NCBI RefSeq assembly: GCF_024494725.1
Contig: NZ_JANHDK010000003.1
Coordinates: forward strand, 248,001-312,000
Reading direction: 5' to 3'
Length of the DNA: 64,000 bases
From: Haloplanus ruber
GTDB lineage: Archaea > Halobacteriota > Halobacteria > Halobacteriales > Haloferacaceae
Shown: piece after piece, positions 49,896 through 57,922 of the stretch
How positions within the stretch are numbered: the stretch's first letter is position 1
Layout of the letters: every line of letters begins with the position of its first letter
Notes under the pieces: generated by a model
Database searches by the model: none
Told to the model about the DNA's origin: nothing
Seen by the model: only the letters and a program-made list of their open reading frames with translations
Translations under genes and position numbers: made by a program

Positions 49896-49931
49896 ATGTT
49901 GATTCCGTCGGAGGTGTGGCGTGATGAGTGA
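49896..49931 (+). other. Possible leaderless 11-codon upstream ORF overlapping the secretion-ATPase start
   Basis: ATG 49896 begins a frame of 11 codons (MLIPSEVWRDE) ending TGA at 49929-49931, in another frame and overlapping the downstream gene start at 49924. The TATA-like AATATTATAG (49863-49872) lies about 28 nt before this ATG, so a leaderless transcript would begin on it. GGAGGTG (49910-49916) inside it is the ribosome binding site for the next gene. Confidence 0.4.
49910..49916 (+). promoter_or_regulatory. Shine-Dalgarno GGAGGTG before secretion ATPase gene
   Basis: A full-strength site 7 nt before ATG 49924, rare in this window where most genes look leaderless. It favours ATG 49924 over GTG 49921, which is only 4 nt away. 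Confidence 0.65.
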
Positions 49932-52149
49932 CGGACCGACCCTCTCGTTCGGGGACACGGACGGGGACGCGGCGGATGGGCCGGTCCCCGCCCCGCGGCC
50001 GCCGGACGACGCCGACGCGTGGTACGCGCCAGCCGTGGTCGATCAGTACGAGGTCACCCCTGGTGTCGTGGCGACGGTGCGCGAAGCCGACGACGAGTTC
50101 GCCTACGCCGTCCGGGAACCCGGTCTCGGCCCCGCGGACCAAGCCGCGATGGAGCGCATCCGCGAGCACTTCACGGTCGTCAACCGCCGCCGACCGCTGA
50201 CCCGCGAGGGGACCGCCGAGCGAGCCGCCGCGGGGTTCGAACCGAAGTACCGTCGGGCGCTCGACCGCCTGATCGACGCCTCGCCCGCCGCGTGGCGTCG
50301 GCTCACCTACCACGCGCTCTGTGAACTCCGCCTGCTCGGGGCGTCGACACCGCTCGCGCTCGACGACCGAATCGAGGTGGTCGACGTCGGCCGGGCGGAC
50401 GACCGCGTGGTGGTCCACACCGAGGACTACGCCCCTGCACACACCGCGTTCGACGCCGACGCCCGCTTCGTCGACCGGGTCGCCGGCGAACGCCTCCGGC
50501 GCTACGCCGTCGACTTCGCCGGCTTCGACGTCGACGTGGTGATCTACCGCGAACACCTGCTCGGGAGCGACCAGTTCTCGACGAAATACGCCGTCCTCGA
50601 ACCCGACCTGCTTCCCGGCGACGAGCAACTCATCGCGGAGTGCAAGGAGCGCATCTGGGAGGCAAACGTCGAGGACGTGGTCGAGGACCGCCACGCCTTC
50701 GTGCGGGAGCGCGCTCGCGAGTTCCTCTCTCGCCGGCTCACCGCTCGAAACACCCGCGCCTGGGTTGCCGCGACGAAGTACCGCCTGACGACCGCCCTCG
50801 CGGAGTACGGTCTCGCCGTCCCGCCGGTCGACAGCCGCTACGCCACCGACCGCCTCGACGACCTGGTCTACTACGTCCTTCGGGACTACGTTGGCCACGG
50901 CGTGCTCACCGTTCCCATCCGTGACCCGTCGCTGGAGGACGTAGAGGCCAACCGCGTCGACGAGCGGGTGAAGGTGATCCCGCGAACCGACGAACTTCCC
51001 GTCGGCCGCGTCCCGACGAACCTCGCCTTCGAGGACGAGACGGCCTTCGTCAACGTGGTCACTCAGTTGGCGGCGAGCGACGGGACGGAACTCAGCGCGA
51101 GTCAGCCGAGCGCGAAGGTGAACCTCGAACCGCCGGGCGTCGACGAGACGATTCGGTGTGCCGTTGCCCTCCCCGTCATCTCCGAGGACGGCCCGCACGT
51201 CTCGATCCGCAAGCAGGCCGGCGACCCGATGACTCCTGTCGACCTGATCGAACGCGACGCCCTCTCGACGGAACTCGTGACTCTCCTCTGGATGCTGTAC
51301 GAGAGCCACGGCGTCGTCCTCTTCTCGGGACCGACCGGCGTCGGCAAGACGACGCTCATGAACGCCCACATGCCGTTTGTCCCCTACGACGACCGCCCGG
51401 TCTCCATCGACGAGGGGAGCCGCGAGGTGCGACTCCCCCACGAGACGGGTATCTCGCTGACGACGCGGGACCACGAGAACGAGTACAAGCGTGTCTCGAT
51501 GGCGCGGCTGATGACCGAGACCAACTATCTCAACCCGGACGTGGAGGTAATCGCGGAGATCAACACGCCCGCCTCCTTCGAGACGTTCGGTGAGACCCTG
51601 AATACGGGCCACGGCGTCATCGGCACGACCCACGCCGAGGACGTAGAGACGCTCATCAACCGCGTCATCGAACAGGGACTCGCGCCCTACCTCCTGCGGG
51701 AGATCGACCTCGTCGTCTTCCCGCATCACGTCGACGGTGACCGCTATGTCGCCGAGGCGGTCGAACTCCTGAGCGAACGCGAGTACGAGGCGCTCGGGTC
51801 CGGCACGCTCCCCTCGGGAGCCGTCGAGAAGGAAGGCCGGACGCTCTACTGGAACGTCGTCGCTCGCCGCGACACCGACGGCCACTTCCACCTCGATTAC
51901 ACCCACCCTCACCTCGACGACGGCCACCGGGCGCTTGGCTTCCGACTCTTTCATCGCCTGGCCGACGCCAGTGACCGCGAAGTCGAAGCCGTGGAGGCGG
52001 AGTTCCACCGGAAACACCGGTACGTGCAGTATCTCGTCCGGGAGGGTATCGCTGACTTCGACGCCCTGTTCGGCTTCGTCTCGGACCTCCGGACCGACGA
52101 GGCGGCGACGGTCGAACGCGCCACGAGCGAGGCGACCGGCGACGACTGA
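49924..52149 (+). CDS. Type II/IV secretion or pilus-assembly ATPase (PilB/ArlI-like)
   Basis: A 741-residue hexameric secretion ATPase. A long N-terminal domain (about 1-450) precedes the core: Walker A SGPTGVGKTTLMNA, Asp box VSIDEGSREVRLP, the Walker-B-like region NPDVEVIAEINTPASF and His box TGHGVIGTTHAED. Such proteins drive assembly of archaeal type IV pili, the archaellum or related machines at the cytoplasmic membrane face. Its partner, a PilC/TadC-type polytopic membrane protein, usually follows immediately but is absent here: the next gene is a 52-residue acidic protein. It may work with distant partners. Confidence 0.9.
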   Translation: MSDGPTLSFGDTDGDAADGPVPAPRPPDDADAWYAPAVVDQYEVTPGVVATVREADDEFAYAVREPGLGPADQAAMERIREHFTVVNRRRPLTREGTAERAAAGFEPKYRRALDRLIDASPAAWRRLTYHALCELRLLGASTPLALDDRIEVVDVGRADDRVVVHTEDYAPAHTAFDADARFVDRVAGERLRRYAVDFAGFDVDVVIYREHLLGSDQFSTKYAVLEPDLLPGDEQLIAECKERIWEANVEDVVEDRHAFVRERAREFLSRRLTARNTRAWVAATKYRLTTALAEYGLAVPPVDSRYATDRLDDLVYYVLRDYVGHGVLTVPIRDPSLEDVEANRVDERVKVIPRTDELPVGRVPTNLAFEDETAFVNVVTQLAASDGTELSASQPSAKVNLEPPGVDETIRCAVALPVISEDGPHVSIRKQAGDPMTPVDLIERDALSTELVTLLWMLYESHGVVLFSGPTGVGKTTLMNAHMPFVPYDDRPVSIDEGSREVRLPHETGISLTTRDHENEYKRVSMARLMTETNYLNPDVEVIAEINTPASFETFGETLNTGHGVIGTTHAEDVETLINRVIEQGLAPYLLREIDLVVFPHHVDGDRYVAEAVELLSEREYEALGSGTLPSGAVEKEGRTLYWNVVARRDTDGHFHLDYTHPHLDDGHRALGFRLFHRLADASDREVEAVEAEFHRKHRYVQYLVREGIADFDALFGFVSDLRTDEAATVERATSEATGDD

Positions 52150-52216
52150 CGCCCCACGTGTCACCGCGGAATCGTTTTACGCGTCGAATCCACAGTGTCG
52201 TGTGGGTAACGTACCC

Positions 52217-52375
52217 ATGTGTCATCACCACGAACGCACGTCCTGGTGGACCGACTCCGAGCAAGAACTCGCGGAGGACGACCCCGAGACAGCGGACGAC
52301 GACTGGACCCCCGAGGAGTTCGAAGCGGACCGCGACGTCGAGGTCGAACTCCTCACCGACGGCGGCGACGAGTAG
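52217..52375 (+). CDS. Small acidic protein with N-terminal CHHH, 52 aa
   Basis: A 52-residue protein, MCHHHERTSWW at its start then more than a third Asp/Glu. The N-terminal Cys-His cluster could bind a metal; the rest is likely disordered. CGTTTTACG (about 52172-52180) is a TATA-like box, predicting a leader of about 12 nt. It lies 67 nt past the secretion ATPase stop. The alternative, that it is only a chance frame, is not excluded; the Trp-rich N-terminus and clean promoter favour a gene. Confidence 0.55.
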   Translation: MCHHHERTSWWTDSEQELAEDDPETADDDWTPEEFEADRDVEVELLTDGGDE

Positions 52376-52411
52376 GCCGCGCGGTCGCGTCTCCGTCCGT
52401 CTCGTTCCGAC

Positions 52412-53059
52412 TCAGATACCGTAGGGATCGAACGCCGGCCGGGTGTCGGCGTCGAGGGGACAGTCGTACTGCTCTCGGAGACGCGTCGCGAACCCCGTCG
52501 ACGAGCGCGTAAACAGGAAGACGACGCCGTAGGGCTGCGTGTGCGACGTGGCGTCCGGGGGTGACGGGTCGAGAAACACCGCCTCGACGGCCGGGTCGCC
52601 GACCGTCGGGACCGCCTCGAACTCGGCTTCGAGCGGGAGCAGCCCGGTCACCACGCTCGGAACGAACGTGCCGTTTGGCAGTGGGTCACGCGGCTGGACA
52701 CCACAGACACCGATAGGGGCGCCGTCCTCGGTCAGGCGGGTGTACGCCGGCGTCGTCCGGTCCGGCGTCCAGCAGTCCCGGGCAACGTCCGGCGGGTCGA
52801 CGCCGACGGCGAAGGCGGTTCGCACCCGCCCGACCCGCTCGACGGCCGTCAGGCGCCACGGCTCGGCCTCGTCGTCGGGGTCGCCGGCGAGTGTCGCTTC
52901 GATCAGGTCACCGGTTTCGAGGTCGTCGACCGTCGACTGGACGGTGTCGTAGCCGGTCCGATAGACCGAGTACAGCGTCGGCGAGTCGACAGCTTGGACG
53001 TTGATGTGGGGCACCGATTCGACGCCGCGGTACACCCGAAACCGCCCGGATCGCTCCAT
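52412..53059 (-). CDS. Haloarchaeal protein of unknown function (possibly DUF6663)
   Basis: A 215-residue soluble protein opening with a basic strand (ERSGRFRVYRG) and then mixed alpha/beta sequence with no recognised catalytic motif. The segments LETGDLIEATLAGDPDDEAEPWRL and RLREQYDCPLDADTRPAFDPYG end in a Pro-Tyr-Gly tail. Haloarchaeal proteins of this size and start are labelled DUF6663 in my memory; this is uncertain. ATG 53059 is preferred over an upstream in-frame start at 53077 because of an ACCCATACC box about 25 nt away. It is followed on the minus strand by the small intergenic gap to the acidic protein (convergent). Confidence 0.6.
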   Translation of the reverse strand: MERSGRFRVYRGVESVPHINVQAVDSPTLYSVYRTGYDTVQSTVDDLETGDLIEATLAGDPDDEAEPWRLTAVERVGRVRTAFAVGVDPPDVARDCWTPDRTTPAYTRLTEDGAPIGVCGVQPRDPLPNGTFVPSVVTGLLPLEAEFEAVPTVGDPAVEAVFLDPSPPDATSHTQPYGVVFLFTRSSTGFATRLREQYDCPLDADTRPAFDPYGI

Positions 53060-53104
53060 ACGGATCGGCCGGCCCACACCGGGGTATGGGTTTCGCCGCC
53101 CCCG

Positions 53105-53890
53105 TCACCGCGGCGCCCGGGTCACCCCGCCGTCGATCCGGACCGTCTCTCCGGTGACGTAACTCGCCCGCGGCGAGAGCAGGAACGCGACGAGGTCCGC
53201 GAGTTCGGCCGGGTCGCCCGGGCGACCGAGCGGAACGTCACCGCCCCACGCCTCGCGGGCTGCCGCGGCCGAGTCGAAGGCGCCGACCTCGAGGCTCTCC
53301 TCGACCAATGTGTCGATTCGCCCGGTCTCGAACGGGCCGGGCGCGACGGCGTTGACCCGCACCGACGGCGCGAGTTCGCGCGCGAGCGTCGAGTCCAGCC
53401 CGACGATGGCGAGTCGAAGCGCGTTCGACAGCGCGTAGTTCTCGATGGTCTCCCAGACCGTCCGGGACGTGACCGAGACGACCGATCCGCCGCCGTCCCG
53501 GAGATGCGGTGTCGCCGCCCGGACGACGCGGACGACGCTCAACACTAACAGCTCGTACGTATCGAGCCACGCTGCGTCGTCGATATCGAGAAACGGGCTG
53601 GCGGCAGGTCCCCCCACGTTCGTGACGACGTGATCGAGGCCGCCGAACGTCGCCACCGTCTCGTCGACGAGCGCCGCCACCGCGTCCGGATCGGTGAGGT
53701 CGGCCGAGACGCCGACCACCTCACCCGGGCCGTCGTCGAGTGACGCCACCGCCTCCGCCAGTCGCTCCTCGTCCCGGCCGTTACAGACGACGTGTGCGCC
53801 CTCGTCGACCAGCGTCCGGGCACACGCCTTGCCGAGTCCACGACTCGATCCCGTGACGAGCGCGACGTTGCCGTCGAGTTCGAGGTCCAT
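53105..53890 (-). CDS. Short-chain dehydrogenase/reductase, non-classical active site
   Basis: A 261-residue SDR with cofactor motif TGSSRGLG (13-20), NVGG in place of NNAG, and a C-terminal [14 protein letters not shown] and [11 protein letters not shown]. The catalytic pattern is unusual: Ser142 and Tyr152 are present in [18 protein letters not shown] but the conserved Lys of YxxxK is Asn156 (Y-A-L-S-N). This resembles a subgroup of SDRs in which that Lys is replaced, and whose reductase activity is not assured. Substrate unknown. It is 52 nt upstream of the Pot operon end on the same strand. Confidence 0.86.
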   Translation of the reverse strand: MDLELDGNVALVTGSSRGLGKACARTLVDEGAHVVCNGRDEERLAEAVASLDDGPGEVVGVSADLTDPDAVAALVDETVATFGGLDHVVTNVGGPAASPFLDIDDAAWLDTYELLVLSVVRVVRAATPHLRDGGGSVVSVTSRTVWETIENYALSNALRLAIVGLDSTLARELAPSVRVNAVAPGPFETGRIDTLVEESLEVGAFDSAAAAREAWGGDVPLGRPGDPAELADLVAFLLSPRASYVTGETVRIDGGVTRAPR

Positions 53891-53942
53891 ACGCCGGAGT
53901 TCGGCGCCAGCGACTAATACCGACCGGCGGCGGGCGGCCGAC

Positions 53943-54794
53943 TCAGGTCGGCGGCTCTAGGCTGGCGGCGACCGACGCGACCGCCCCGCTGATGAGAAGC
54001 ACCAAGACGCTCGCGGCGTTGAGAAAGCTCGTCGCCCCGATGCGGACCTTTCCGTAGATTTCTAGTGGCATGGTCGTCACGCCGCTCCCGGCGAGGAAAA
54101 ACGTGATCAGAAACTCGTTGAACGAGAGGGTAAACGCGAACAGGACCGACGCGACGAGTGCCGGCCTGAGCAGGGGAAGGGTGACGGTCCGAAAGACGGT
54201 GAGACCGTCGGCACCCAGGTCACGGGCCGCTTCGTCGAGGCCGTCGTCGAGGCTGGCGTAGCGGGACGTGACGAGGAACGTACTGAACGGCAACACCCAG
54301 TAGAGGTGGCCGGCGAGGACGGGAGCGAGTCCGAAGCCGAGACCGAGTCGCCCCGCGGCCATCCCGATGCCGAGCGCCACGACGACGGTCGGAACGAACA
54401 GAGGGAGCGCGACGACGAGTGCGACACCGAGCCGGACCCACCGGGGAAGTCGCGACCTGACGATGGTGCGGGCCGCAAGCAGTCCGAGACCGGTCCCCGC
54501 GACGGCGGTGACGACGCCGATTGCGGTGCTCGTCGCCAGGCCGCGGACGAACCGCGCGTCGGTGAACACCGCGCCGTACCACCGGAGGGTGACGCCGTCG
54601 AGCGGAATCGACGGCTGTGACCGTGGCGACAGCGACAGATACGCCACGACGATGACGGGCACGTAGAGGAAGACGGCGGTCAGGGCGACCGTGATACGGA
54701 AGAAGCCGCCGTCGACGGCCGCGGTGAGCCGTCGATGGAGACGGCCGGACGACTCGTCGGACGCGTCGACCGTCGACGAGGGGAGGTCGTTCAT
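53943..54794 (-). CDS. potC: Polyamine-type ABC permease (PotC-like)
   Basis: A 283-residue permease with six helices and the inner-membrane EAA loop [26 protein letters not shown], the conserved binding site for the ATPase. It is the last gene of the pot operon, 6 nt after potB. The pair of permeases, a PotA-type ATPase and a lipoprotein receptor indicates uptake of spermidine/putrescine or another cation-like solute; the substrate is not certain. Confidence 0.87.
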   Translation of the reverse strand: MNDLPSSTVDASDESSGRLHRRLTAAVDGGFFRITVALTAVFLYVPVIVVAYLSLSPRSQPSIPLDGVTLRWYGAVFTDARFVRGLATSTAIGVVTAVAGTGLGLLAARTIVRSRLPRWVRLGVALVVALPLFVPTVVVALGIGMAAGRLGLGFGLAPVLAGHLYWVLPFSTFLVTSRYASLDDGLDEAARDLGADGLTVFRTVTLPLLRPALVASVLFAFTLSFNEFLITFFLAGSGVTTMPLEIYGKVRIGATSFLNAASVLVLLISGAVASVAASLEPPT

Positions 54795-54800
54795 GTTGGG

Positions 54801-55706
54801 TCACCACCGCGCGAGCGCCGCGCGCACGTCACTCGACATCGCGCCCATCCCGAGTCCGACGACGACGATCACGAGGAAGGCCACCGAGAGCGCGGCCGCG
54901 AACGGGTAGTCGAGGACGTCGTAGAACTGCGTCGCGATAACTTGGGCGATCATCTGTTCGGACGGGGCCGCGAGGATCTGTGGCGTCGCAAAGGCGCCGG
55001 CGATGCGGGCGTAGACGATGAGTGCGCCCGCGACGGCGCCGCCGTACGTCCCCGGGAGCACCACGTCGCGAAAGACCCGAATGGGTCCGGCGCCGAGGTC
55101 ACGGGCCGCCTCGACCTGCCGGTAGTCCAGTCGCTCCATCGAGACGTACATCGTCAGGAGGACGTACGGGAGGTAGATATGAACGAACCCGAGGCCGAGC
55201 GAGAGTCCCGGGAGTTCGAGCGGTCCGACGCCGACGCCGGCGTCCCGAAGCAGGTCGAGCGGTTGGCCAACGATTCCCGTCCCCGTGAGAAACGCGTTCA
55301 CCAAGCCGTCCTCCGCCAGGAGCCACACCCAAGTGTAGTTGAGGACGACGTAGTTCAGCCAGAGGGGAAGGGTAAACGAGATCAAAAGCGGGAGGCGATA
55401 GCGAACGGGACAGCGGTGAGCGAGCCAGTAGGTCACGGGGTATGCGACGGCCAGACAGACCACGGTGACGACGGCTCCGATGCTCAGCGACCGGAGCATG
55501 ATCGTCGGGTAGACGCTCTCGCCAAGGGCCGCGTAGTTCGCGAGCGTCACCGGTGGGCTGACGCTCTCGACGAACAGGACTCCGAGCGGGATAACACCGA
55601 GGGCGACGGCGAGGAGGGTCGGCAGCGCGGCCACTCCAACGTCGGCGAGCGTTCGGCGCCCGGCGGGGGTCGACGGCCACCATCGTCGGTCGGTCCGCCG
55701 ACTCAT
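54801..55706 (-). CDS. potB: Polyamine-type ABC permease (PotB-like)
   Basis: A 301-residue permease with six helices. The EAA loop is [26 protein letters not shown]-terminal stretch RRTDRRWWP is basic and cytoplasmic. Its start overlaps the end of potA by 4 nt. Together with PotC it forms the membrane channel of the importer. Confidence 0.87.
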   Translation of the reverse strand: MSRRTDRRWWPSTPAGRRTLADVGVAALPTLLAVALGVIPLGVLFVESVSPPVTLANYAALGESVYPTIMLRSLSIGAVVTVVCLAVAYPVTYWLAHRCPVRYRLPLLISFTLPLWLNYVVLNYTWVWLLAEDGLVNAFLTGTGIVGQPLDLLRDAGVGVGPLELPGLSLGLGFVHIYLPYVLLTMYVSMERLDYRQVEAARDLGAGPIRVFRDVVLPGTYGGAVAGALIVYARIAGAFATPQILAAPSEQMIAQVIATQFYDVLDYPFAAALSVAFLVIVVVGLGMGAMSSDVRAALARW

Positions 55707-56767
55707 CCCTGGCTCCCCGCTCCGCTCGAGTCGGTCTCGGTCACCAGCGACGCCTCGTCTACGTCGAGGCCGACGGCTTCACCCGGCGAAACGTTCTGCC
55801 CGGCCGGGGCTCGCACCCGGACCGTTCCGCCGGCGTCGAGGTCGACGGTGTACTCCTCGTCGGCCCCCTTGTACGTGACGTGGCGAACGGTCCCAGTGAG
55901 CGTGTCGCCACCCGGCCGGAGATTCTCGGGCCGGATCACGGCGGTCGTCGACTCCCCCGAGATGTCGGCATCGTCGGCGGCGGCGACGAACTGCCCTCCG
56001 CCGGCTTCGACGGTCACCCGACCGTTCCGCCGTTCCCGAATCGTGGCGGAAACGAGGTTGGCATCGCCGAGGAAGTCGGCGACGAAGGCCGTCCGCGGGT
56101 GATCGTACAACGCCGCTGGCGGCCCCGACTCGACGACCTGGCCCTCCCGCATCACCGCCATTCGGTCGGACATGCTCAGCGCGCTCTCCTGATCGTGGGT
56201 GACATAGAGAAACGTCGTCCCGACTTCACGCTGTATCCGGCGGAGTTCGGTCCGCATCTCCCCCCGAAGCTTCCGGTCGAGCGACGAGAGCGGTTCGTCA
56301 AGGAGGAGAATCGAGGGTTCGTTGACGAGCGCCCGAGCGAGCGCGACCCGCTGGCGCTGCCCGCCGGAGAGTTCGGTGGGGTCGCGGTCCCCGTACCCAG
56401 ATAAGCCGACCGTCGCCAGCATGTCGGTCACCCGCTCTCGGCGTGCCGCCGCCGGCACGCCGTCGCGGGCGAGGCCGTATCCGACGTTCTCCGCGACCGA
56501 CATGTGCGGGAAGAGCACGAGGTCCTGAAAGACGAGGTTGGTGTCCCGCAGTCGCGGCGGTCGGTCGGTCACGTCCCGGTCATCGAGTTCGATCCGTCCC
56601 GTGGTCGGTGACTCCAACCCGGCGAGTAGCCGGAGAGTCGTCGTCTTCCCGCAGCCGGATGGGCCGACGAGCGAGAAGAACTCGCCCGCGGCTACCGACA
56701 GCGAGACGCCGTCGACGGCGACTGTCTCACCGAACCGTTTCGTCAGGCCGTCCGCGTGCAGGATCAT
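55703..56767 (-). CDS. potA: Polyamine-type ABC ATPase (PotA-like)
   Basis: A 354-residue ATPase with C-terminal TOBE domain. Walker A GPSGCGKTTTLRLLAG, Q-loop LVFQDLVLFPHMSV, signature ELSGGQRQRVALARA, Walker B SILLLDEPLSSLD and switch THDQESALSMSDR are intact. The last 110 residues (starting ISGESTTAVIRPENLRPG) are the TOBE/regulatory part, typical of MalK/PotA-type ATPases. The potD stop is 28 nt upstream. Confidence 0.92.
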   Translation of the reverse strand: MILHADGLTKRFGETVAVDGVSLSVAAGEFFSLVGPSGCGKTTTLRLLAGLESPTTGRIELDDRDVTDRPPRLRDTNLVFQDLVLFPHMSVAENVGYGLARDGVPAAARRERVTDMLATVGLSGYGDRDPTELSGGQRQRVALARALVNEPSILLLDEPLSSLDRKLRGEMRTELRRIQREVGTTFLYVTHDQESALSMSDRMAVMREGQVVESGPPAALYDHPRTAFVADFLGDANLVSATIRERRNGRVTVEAGGGQFVAAADDADISGESTTAVIRPENLRPGGDTLTGTVRHVTYKGADEEYTVDLDAGGTVRVRAPAGQNVSPGEAVGLDVDEASLVTETDSSGAGSQG

Positions 56768-56795
56768 CGTCGGAACGTCGCGGTCCGTCCCGTGG

Positions 56796-57857
56796 TCATG
56801 TGCCCGCGGCGCTTTTCGCCTCGCTCCACACCTGCGCGTACTGCTCGATCAGCGACTGGGGCTTGGGTTCCTCGTAGATGAACCGCGTCGGGTCGTCGAG
56901 GCCGAACGCCGCGGGGTCGACGTCGTTTTCCTCGAACACCCGCGTGTTCGGGACGGCGATGTTCGAGGGGGCCATCAGCGAGTCGTACCCCATCCCGGCG
57001 TGCCATTCCTGGACGAACCGATGGGCCGCCTCGACGTTCTCGGCACCCTCGGGGATACAGAACTGGATGAACCACGCCTTGGTCCCTTCCTCGGGGTAGA
57101 CTCGCTCGACTGGGTCGCCGCTGTCCTGCATCGACGAGATGACGTAGTTCCAGACCGGCTGGATCGCCACCTCGCCCGACCGGAGCAACTGCTCGGACTC
57201 GCCGCCGGACGACCACAGGCCGGCCGCGAGGTTGACGTGACTGGCCAGGCGCTGTCGGGTCGTCTCGAAGTCTATCGCGTCGGCGTCGGTCGGGTTGAGC
57301 GGCTCCGCCCCGAACGCCGCCCGTTCGTACAGGAACTGGAGTCGGGCGTCGTCACGCCCGCCGATCCGCCCCTCGTACGCGTCGTCGAACAGTGCGCGCA
57401 GACTCCGCACATCGTCGTCGACCACGTCCGTATTGATCGCGAGCGGCGTCTGGCCGAACGACCGGGGGACGCCGTAGACCGAGCCGTCGGCCCGAAAGTA
57501 CTCCCGCTTGACCACGTCGAGGATGTCGTCGTACGCGGGTACCTGCTCCAGATCGATTGGTCTGAGCAGTCCCTCCTCGATAGCCGGCGGGACGGCGTAG
57601 TTGCCGAGTCCGACGAGGTCGTGATCCGACCGCCCCGAGCGCAGCAGCGAGAGGTTCTGTGCCGAACTCTGTGCGGCTTGGAGTTCGACCGAGATTCCCG
57701 TCTCTCGCTCGAAGTCGTCTAGGATTCCGTCGGCGTACACGTAGTTCCAGTCCAACAGGCGGAGGGTCGTCCCGCCGCCGCCGCCACCGGTACAGCCCGC
57801 ACCGACGGCGACACTTCCCGCACCGACGCTGGCGAGATACTGCCTCCGTGTGAGCAT
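56796..57857 (-). CDS. potD: Polyamine-type ABC substrate-binding lipoprotein (PotD-like)
   Basis: A 353-residue receptor. The start RRQYLASVGAGSVAVGAGC is a Tat signal with a lipobox, and the poly-Gly linker follows directly. Core features are LRLLDWNYVYADGILDDFERETG, LVGLGNYAVPPAIEEG, the YGVPRSFGQTPLAINTDVV hinge region and GVAIQPVWNYV, similar to spermidine/putrescine-binding PotD. First gene of potDABC. A TTATTA box (57881-57886, minus) centred 26-27 nt before ATG 57857 supports a leaderless start. Confidence 0.88.
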   Translation of the reverse strand: MLTRRQYLASVGAGSVAVGAGCTGGGGGGTTLRLLDWNYVYADGILDDFERETGISVELQAAQSSAQNLSLLRSGRSDHDLVGLGNYAVPPAIEEGLLRPIDLEQVPAYDDILDVVKREYFRADGSVYGVPRSFGQTPLAINTDVVDDDVRSLRALFDDAYEGRIGGRDDARLQFLYERAAFGAEPLNPTDADAIDFETTRQRLASHVNLAAGLWSSGGESEQLLRSGEVAIQPVWNYVISSMQDSGDPVERVYPEEGTKAWFIQFCIPEGAENVEAAHRFVQEWHAGMGYDSLMAPSNIAVPNTRVFEENDVDPAAFGLDDPTRFIYEEPKPQSLIEQYAQVWSEAKSAAGT

Positions 57858-57880
57858 CGGCGCGAGTTACGACCGAACCA

Positions 57881-57895
57881 TAATAAGTCACGTGA
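57881..57895. promoter_or_regulatory. pot operon TATA box and overlapping palindrome TCACGTGA
   Basis: Minus-strand TTATTA (57881-57886) is the TATA element; directly upstream the 8-nt palindrome TCACGTGA (57888-57895) covers the BRE position, a likely place for regulation. Confidence 0.5.
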
Positions 57896-57922
57896 GTGGC
57901 ATGTGAACTCGTCCCGTCCAGC

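Noticed and set aside
49894-52164. A 756-codon open frame on the minus strand opposite the secretion ATPase
   Set aside because: Its product is rich in Arg, Val and Asp without family motifs, and it exactly mirrors the coding strand of a well-supported ATPase. GC-rich haloarchaeal genes commonly leave long open antisense frames.
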